Positions 5,921-9,159 of a stretch of 9,159 nucleotides of DNA are shown one piece after another. Each line of letters opens with the position of its first letter. Position 1 is the first letter of the stretch. Origin of the DNA: Gammaproteobacteria bacterium (lineage in GTDB: Bacteria > Pseudomonadota > Gammaproteobacteria > Halothiobacillales > Halothiobacillaceae); contig JARJMX020000032.1 of NCBI GenBank assembly GCA_029335925.2, positions 1 through 9,159 on the forward strand, written 5' to 3'. Under the pieces are notes generated by a model, which saw only the letters and a program-made list of their open reading frames with translations, had not been told where the DNA came from and made no database searches. The position numbers and the translations under genes were made by a program.

Positions 5921-6129
5921 TTACGCATGTTCGATATTTTTTTGCAACAGGAAAGCTTGGAGTACGGTGTGCACAAATCGCTGATCGTGGAGGCTGCGGT
6001 TGATCTCCACGCTGCCGAAATGTCTGGCGCAGAAGGCGAACCATTCGGGCTCCCGAAGGTCGAGCGGATCAAAACCTGCCCATGCGGGTAGGCCCGGCCA
6101 GACGTGACGATATGGATGATCCCCCCCAT
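5921..6129 (-). pseudogene. DUF72 (YecE-like) gene remnant, frameshifted and 3'-truncated
   Basis: On the minus strand an ATG at 6129 begins MGGIIHIVTSGRAYPHG, matching the DUF72 start pattern (I.IGTSGW.Y..W). The homology continues in the next frame as AGFDPLDLREPEWFAFCARHF followed by GSVEINRS. The switch falls at about 6079-6084, where CATGGGCAGG would restore His-Trp-Ala-Gly if one T were added, indicating a single-base deletion. After VEINRS (about 5998) the family pattern (VEIN.SFY..P) is lost and the frame stops at 5921. DUF72 proteins are about 240-300 residues, so only about the first 45 remain. The function of DUF72 is unknown (TIM-barrel-like fold). The break coincides with the right edge of the low-GC block, so insertion or deletion there may have destroyed it. 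Confidence 0.6.
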
Positions 6130-6265
6130 GCCGATGGGCTGTCGCCACCACGATCCGAGTATAGGCAGGGACAACGCACGAGCGTGAGCGCGTGGTCTAT
6201 CCTTGGTCAGGATCATTGGGAGAGTGGGCATGAGAACATGCGCGACGGGGCCGAGGCGCATATGC

Positions 6266-6292
6266 AAAAAAAGACCTGCATTTCTGCAGGCC
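6266..6292 (-). terminator. Rho-independent terminator after tRNA-Thr
   Basis: Read on the minus strand, GGCCTGCA-GAAA-TGCAGGTC forms an 8-bp stem (one G-T wobble) with a GAAA tetraloop and then a run of seven T. It lies 11 bp past the CCA end of tRNA-Thr and closes the tRNA-Gly/thiO/tRNA-Thr unit. Confidence 0.9.
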
Positions 6293-6303
6293 CTTCGTGT
6301 GGG

Positions 6304-6379
<76 letters not shown>

Positions 6380-6416
6380 ACTGGGTCGAAATTTTAACGC
6401 ATATGGCGCGGTGGCC

Positions 6417-7520
6417 TCAATGCAACTCGCCAAGACGGGGAGCGTCGAGAGCGTAAGGGGTGGGATCGAAGAAGGATTTCTCGCCCTCGACTAGCTGGAT
6501 CAGAAGCTCGGTGGAGGCGGGCCCCATCACCAGGCCATTGCGGAAGTGACCGGTGTGCAGGAACAGGCCCTCGGCTGCAGGATGCGGACCGATGTAGGGG
6601 ATGCCGGCCGGCACGCCCGGCCGAAGACCGGCCCAGTGGTGCTCGATCGGTGCCTCGCGCAACTCCGGGAGCAGTTCGAGCGCGAAGCGGTGCAACTCCT
6701 GCCGGGCTTCGGGGGTAGTCCGCTTCTCAAAGCCAACCTGCTCGACCGTGCTGCCGACCACGATCCGGCCGTCGCGACGGGGGATGAGGTAGCGACCGCC
6801 GCGCATCACGATGCGCGCAAGGCCACTGCCTGGCGCGTTCAGCACCAGCATCTGACCGCGCACCGGCTGGACCTGCGGCGGCTGGGGCAGCAACCCGGAG
6901 AGGTCACCGCTCCAGGCCCCGGCGGCGAGGACGACGGCATCGGCCGGCATGATCCGTCCCGCGACCCGCACCCCATGGATGCGCCCCCCGACCAGCTCCA
7001 GCCGCTCCACCGGGGCACCCTCGATTAGACGGATGCTGCTCAGCTCCACCGCCGCGCGCAGGGCACGCAACAGGCGCGGGTTGCGAACCTGCGCCACCTG
7101 CGGCATCCACCAGCCGGGCCCGGTGACGCCGGCCAGCCCCGGCTGGATGGCCGCGATCTTATCCATCGCCACCGCTTCGACCGGCGTGCCGGTGCGGCGC
7201 GACCACGTCAGCGCCTCATCACCCTCGGCACCGTCAAGCATGAGCAGGCCGCTGGACAGGTGCTCGGGGTCGATGCCCGTCGTCTCGATCAGGGAGGCGA
7301 CCAGGGCCGGATAGAGCGCCTGCGAGCGTTGCGCAAGCGCATTGATGGGATCGGCATAGCGCCAAGGATAGAGCGGAGAAAGAATGCCGCCGCCGGCCCA
7401 GGAGGACTCGCGGCCAGCCTGCTGTCGGTCGATGAGGGTGACGGCATAGCCGCGCTGACGCAGGGCGAGGGCCGTCAGCATGCCGATGGCGCCCGCCCCG
7501 ACGATGATAAAGTCGCTCAT
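6417..7520 (-). CDS. thiO: FAD-dependent glycine oxidase ThiO (DAO family)
   Basis: A 367-residue FAD-dependent oxidoreductase of the D-amino-acid oxidase family, of typical length for ThiO. The Rossmann motif GAGAIG is at 8-13 with LIDRQQAGRESSWAGGGILSP (29-49) following. The second FAD-contact region is VVLAAGAWSGDL (about 195-206), then PVRGQMLVL, and near the end HHWAGLRPGVPAGIPYIGP and HTGHFRNGLVMGPAS, all characteristic of ThiO/glycine oxidases. Known members oxidise glycine to iminoglycine with release of H2O2; iminoglycine is the C2-N source for the thiazole of thiamin in aerobes lacking ThiH. No thiS or thiG is beside it. The gene lies between two tRNA genes on the same strand, 34 nt after tRNA-Gly and 37 nt before tRNA-Thr. 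No strong Shine-Dalgarno is seen. A related FAD amine oxidase such as MnmC-like or sarcosine oxidase is possible but fits less well. Confidence 0.87.
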   Translation of the reverse strand: MSDFIIVGAGAIGMLTALALRQRGYAVTLIDRQQAGRESSWAGGGILSPLYPWRYADPINALAQRSQALYPALVASLIETTGIDPEHLSSGLLMLDGAEGDEALTWSRRTGTPVEAVAMDKIAAIQPGLAGVTGPGWWMPQVAQVRNPRLLRALRAAVELSSIRLIEGAPVERLELVGGRIHGVRVAGRIMPADAVVLAAGAWSGDLSGLLPQPPQVQPVRGQMLVLNAPGSGLARIVMRGGRYLIPRRDGRIVVGSTVEQVGFEKRTTPEARQELHRFALELLPELREAPIEHHWAGLRPGVPAGIPYIGPHPAAEGLFLHTGHFRNGLVMGPASTELLIQLVEGEKSFFDPTPYALDAPRLGELH

Positions 7521-7554
7521 GCGTGGGCGGTGTTGGGCCTGGAACTTAGGAAAC

Positions 7555-7628
7555 TGGAGCGGGTGATGGGAATCGAACCCACGTTTGAGGCTTGGGAAGC
7601 CGCCGTTCTACCATTGAACTACACCCGC
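7555..7628 (-). tRNA. tRNA-Gly (anticodon CCC)
   Basis: A 74-nt cloverleaf on the minus strand. The acceptor GCGGGTG (5' end 7628) pairs with CACCCGC (7565-7559), then discriminator T and an encoded CCA (7557-7555). The D-arm is GTTCAATGGTAGAAC, the anticodon loop TTCCCAA (7598-7592) and the T-arm GGGTTCGATTCCC. It resembles the glyU type that reads GGG. The anticodon stem GCGGC/GCCTC has a C-U mismatch at the second pair (positions 28:42), while the remaining stems look sound. Confidence 0.95.
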
Positions 7629-7640
7629 ATGATGTGGTTG

Positions 7641-7669
7641 ATTTTAGCCGCCTTGCCCGTCCAAATCAA
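7641..7669 (-). promoter_or_regulatory. Sigma-70-type promoter for tRNA-Gly-thiO-tRNA-Thr
   Basis: On the minus strand TTGATT (7669-7664) and TAAAAT (7646-7641) are separated by exactly 17 bp, with 4/6 and 5/6 matches to the consensus. The -10 ends 12 bp before the mature tRNA 5' end, giving a leader of a few nucleotides for RNase P to remove. The -35 lies only 6 bp from the oxyR start codon, so OxyR expression signals must overlap it. Confidence 0.65.
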
Positions 7670-7675
7670 AGTTGC

Positions 7676-8629
7676 ATGACCCTCACCGAACTCCGTTACA
7701 TTGTCGCCGTGGCCCGTGAGCGGCATTTCAGCCGGGCGGCCGAGAGCTGTTTCGTCAGCCAGCCCACCCTCAGCGTGGGGGTGCGCAAGCTGGAGGAGGC
7801 GCTTGGCGTGCAGATCTTCGAGCGCGGACCGAAGAGCGAGGTGCGGCTAACCACCACGGGCGAGCGCATCGTCGCCCAGGCGCAGCGGGTGCTGGAGGAG
7901 GCGGAACGGCTCAAGCAGGTGGCCAAGCACGGCCAGGATCCGCTCAACGGGCCACTGCGCCTCGGCCTGATCTACACCATCGGCCCGTACCTTTTGCCTC
8001 ACATCATCCCGACCCTGCATGGGCGCGCACCGCAGATGCCTCTGCTGATCGAAGAGGGGTTCACCGCCGAGCTCGCCAAGCGGCTGCGCTTTGGAGAGCT
8101 GGACGTGATCGTGGTCTCCCTGCCCTTTTCCGAGCCCGGGATAGTCACTCAGGCGGTGTACGAGGAACCGTTTGTAGTGGCCATGCCGCCCGAGCACTCC
8201 TGGCGGGAGATGGACTCCCTCCCTCCGGAACGGCTGGCGGAGGGCGAGTTGTTGCTACTTGGTCAGGGGCACTGCTTCCGTGACCAGGTCCTTCAGATGT
8301 GCCCGGACTGCAACCGCAGCGCGGCCATCGGCGGCCTGCAGCGCACCCTGGAGGGCAGTTCGCTGGAGACGATCCGCCACATGGTGGCGTCGGGCCTAGG
8401 GGTGACGGTGCTACCGTGTTCGTCGGCGCAGAACGACATGGAGGGAGGACGGCTGGTGTATCGCGCATTCCGCAAGCCTGTCTCCATGCGGTGGGGGATG
8501 CTGGCTTGGCGCAAGAGTTTTCCTCGTCCGGAGGCGGTCGAGGCGCTGCTTCAAACCATTTTCGAGGTCCATATCCCCTGCCTGCACAGGCTGCCGAATC
8601 AGCCGATCATGCCAGGCATGGGGGAGTAA
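7676..8629 (+). CDS. oxyR: OxyR, hydrogen-peroxide-responsive LysR-type regulator
   Basis: A 317-residue LysR-type regulator. The N-terminal winged helix-turn-helix is at about 1-60 (MTLTELRYIVAVARERHFSR, then AAESCFVSQPTLS), with a linker helix at 62-85 and the effector domain from about 92. The peroxide-sensing cysteines of OxyR are present as Cys200 and Cys209 in GQGHCFRDQVLQMC, equivalent to Cys199 and Cys208 of the E. coli protein. SSLETIRHMVASGLGVTVLP (229-248) is also OxyR-typical. Oxidation forms the disulfide that switches on catalase, peroxidase and related genes. The ATG at 7676 was chosen because it starts the canonical helix-turn-helix; in-frame extension to 7592 would overlap tRNA-Gly. 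No good Shine-Dalgarno precedes it. Extra cysteines (Cys212 next to the sensor pair, Cys248, Cys302) are unusual enough to note. The gene is divergent from tRNA-Gly/thiO and convergent with the cold-shock-domain gene. Confidence 0.92.
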   Translation: MTLTELRYIVAVARERHFSRAAESCFVSQPTLSVGVRKLEEALGVQIFERGPKSEVRLTTTGERIVAQAQRVLEEAERLKQVAKHGQDPLNGPLRLGLIYTIGPYLLPHIIPTLHGRAPQMPLLIEEGFTAELAKRLRFGELDVIVVSLPFSEPGIVTQAVYEEPFVVAMPPEHSWREMDSLPPERLAEGELLLLGQGHCFRDQVLQMCPDCNRSAAIGGLQRTLEGSSLETIRHMVASGLGVTVLPCSSAQNDMEGGRLVYRAFRKPVSMRWGMLAWRKSFPRPEAVEALLQTIFEVHIPCLHRLPNQPIMPGMGE

Positions 8630-8634
8630 GGTTC

Positions 8635-8672
8635 TAACAGGCTGTTTTGAGACTCTTTGAAGCAGCCTGTTA
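8635..8672. terminator. Hairpin between convergent oxyR and cold-shock-domain gene
   Basis: TAACAGGCTG (8635-8644) pairs perfectly with CAGCCTGTTA (8663-8672) across an 18-nt loop that can extend the stem imperfectly. It sits 5 bp after the oxyR stop and its right arm contains the stop codon of the opposing gene. It is probably a bidirectional terminator, but neither strand has a T-run, so termination may be weak or Rho-assisted. Confidence 0.5.
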
Positions 8673-9134
8673 GGTGGTGATTACGTCCACTTTTTCTGCC
8701 TGCAGTCCCTTGCGGCCCTGGGCAATGACGAACTTCACTCGCTGCCCCTCGTGCAGCACACGATGGCCCTCGCCCAGGATGGAGCGGTAGTGGACGAAGA
8801 TTTCCGGACCCGTATCACGCAGAATGAAACCATAGCCCTTATTGGCATCAAACCATTTCACCGTGCCCATCTCCTGTTTACCGATATCCGCCGAAAATTG
8901 CACGCCGAGCGAGGAGCGGGGAGCACGGCGTGTGGCGAGAAGCTCACTCCACACCCCGCTGGCCAGGGAGGTGAGCAGGGTAGCGATCAGGAACACCACG
9001 AAGACCAAGAGGTAGTCGACCGCGCCGACGGACTCGACCGGGAGCATGGCGAAGACTGCAAGCGGGGCGAGGGCGGAAAGAACGAGGCTGGTCAGAAGCG
9101 CGGGAACGAATGCTTTGAGTTTCATGGCTAACAT
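8670..9134 (-). CDS. Membrane-anchored cold-shock-domain protein
   Basis: A 154-residue protein with two hydrophobic segments (about 8-31 and 39-62), a basic linker (ATRRAPRSS, 67-75) and a C-terminal cold-shock domain (about 88-152). The domain starts GTVKWFDANKGYGFI with the RNP1-like motif KGYGFI (99-104) and RNP2-like IFVHY (112-116, usually VFVHF), and ends in a KGLQAEKVDVI strand. Cold-shock domains bind single-stranded RNA or DNA, so this one would probably present that activity at the inner face of the membrane. Its role is not known. Typical Csp proteins are about 70 residues and soluble, and a better-known membrane fusion (with DUF1294) has the opposite domain order. The start is uncertain: ATGs at 9134 and 9125 both precede the first hydrophobic segment and neither has a clear Shine-Dalgarno. 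An internal ATG at 8870, directly after AGGAG, begins exactly at the cold-shock domain, but that spacing is too short for normal initiation. Confidence 0.85.
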   Translation of the reverse strand: MLAMKLKAFVPALLTSLVLSALAPLAVFAMLPVESVGAVDYLLVFVVFLIATLLTSLASGVWSELLATRRAPRSSLGVQFSADIGKQEMGTVKWFDANKGYGFILRDTGPEIFVHYRSILGEGHRVLHEGQRVKFVIAQGRKGLQAEKVDVITT

Positions 9135-9159
9135 GCTTGGATTAAAACGAGAAGGAAAG

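Noticed and set aside
6546..7028. Plus-strand open frame antisense to thiO
   Set aside because: It has no recognisable domain and lies wholly inside a well-supported gene in GC-rich DNA, where long spurious frames are expected.
7592..7675. Upstream in-frame extension of oxyR
   Set aside because: It would run into tRNA-Gly, and the OxyR family begins at the MTLTELRY start.

Overview
The window reads as a stretch of chromosome from a GC-rich proteobacterium, most likely gammaproteobacterial or a close relative. That guess rests on a two-cysteine OxyR, a ThiO-type oxidase, a PerM-like permease and tRNAs with encoded CCA. No gene here fixes the genus. A lower-GC block in the middle (about 2290-5945) carries a respiratory operon that looks acquired.

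Left part (1-2286, GC-rich, + strand). The 3' end of a GH94 / cyclic glucan synthase-type gene is followed after 31 nt by an AI-2E/PerM-family membrane protein. Immediately after the permease stop codon lies a 756-bp internally deleted IS5-family element. It has intact 15-bp terminal inverted repeats and a dead, frameshifted transposase that lost most of its DDE core.

Central part (2287-5870, lower GC, + strand). About 500 bp without a gene leads into a three-gene operon. Gene 1 is a CydA-superfamily membrane protein fused to a C-terminal cytochrome c domain. Gene 2 is a second CydA-like membrane protein, paralogous to the first. Gene 3 is a small periplasmic class I cytochrome c. No CydB is present. 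The upstream region has a strong sigma-54 promoter match, a perfect IHF consensus just upstream of it, and a 14-bp palindrome about 150 bp upstream that could be an activator site. A strong intrinsic terminator closes the operon. Together the genes suggest a bd-like terminal reductase fed by cytochrome c and expressed only on an activator signal. This is the most interesting system in the window.

Right part (5921-9134, GC-rich). On the minus strand there is a truncated, frameshifted DUF72 remnant, then (reading right to left) tRNA-Gly(CCC), thiO (FAD amine/glycine oxidase) and tRNA-Thr(CGT). These three have no terminator between them and one clear terminator after the tRNA-Thr, so they look like one tRNA-mRNA-tRNA transcript. 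Divergent from tRNA-Gly, 47 nt away, is oxyR, encoding a peroxide sensor. Glycine oxidase makes H2O2, so the divergent pair may be functionally linked. Convergent with oxyR, across a hairpin, is an unusual protein with two membrane segments followed by a cold-shock domain.
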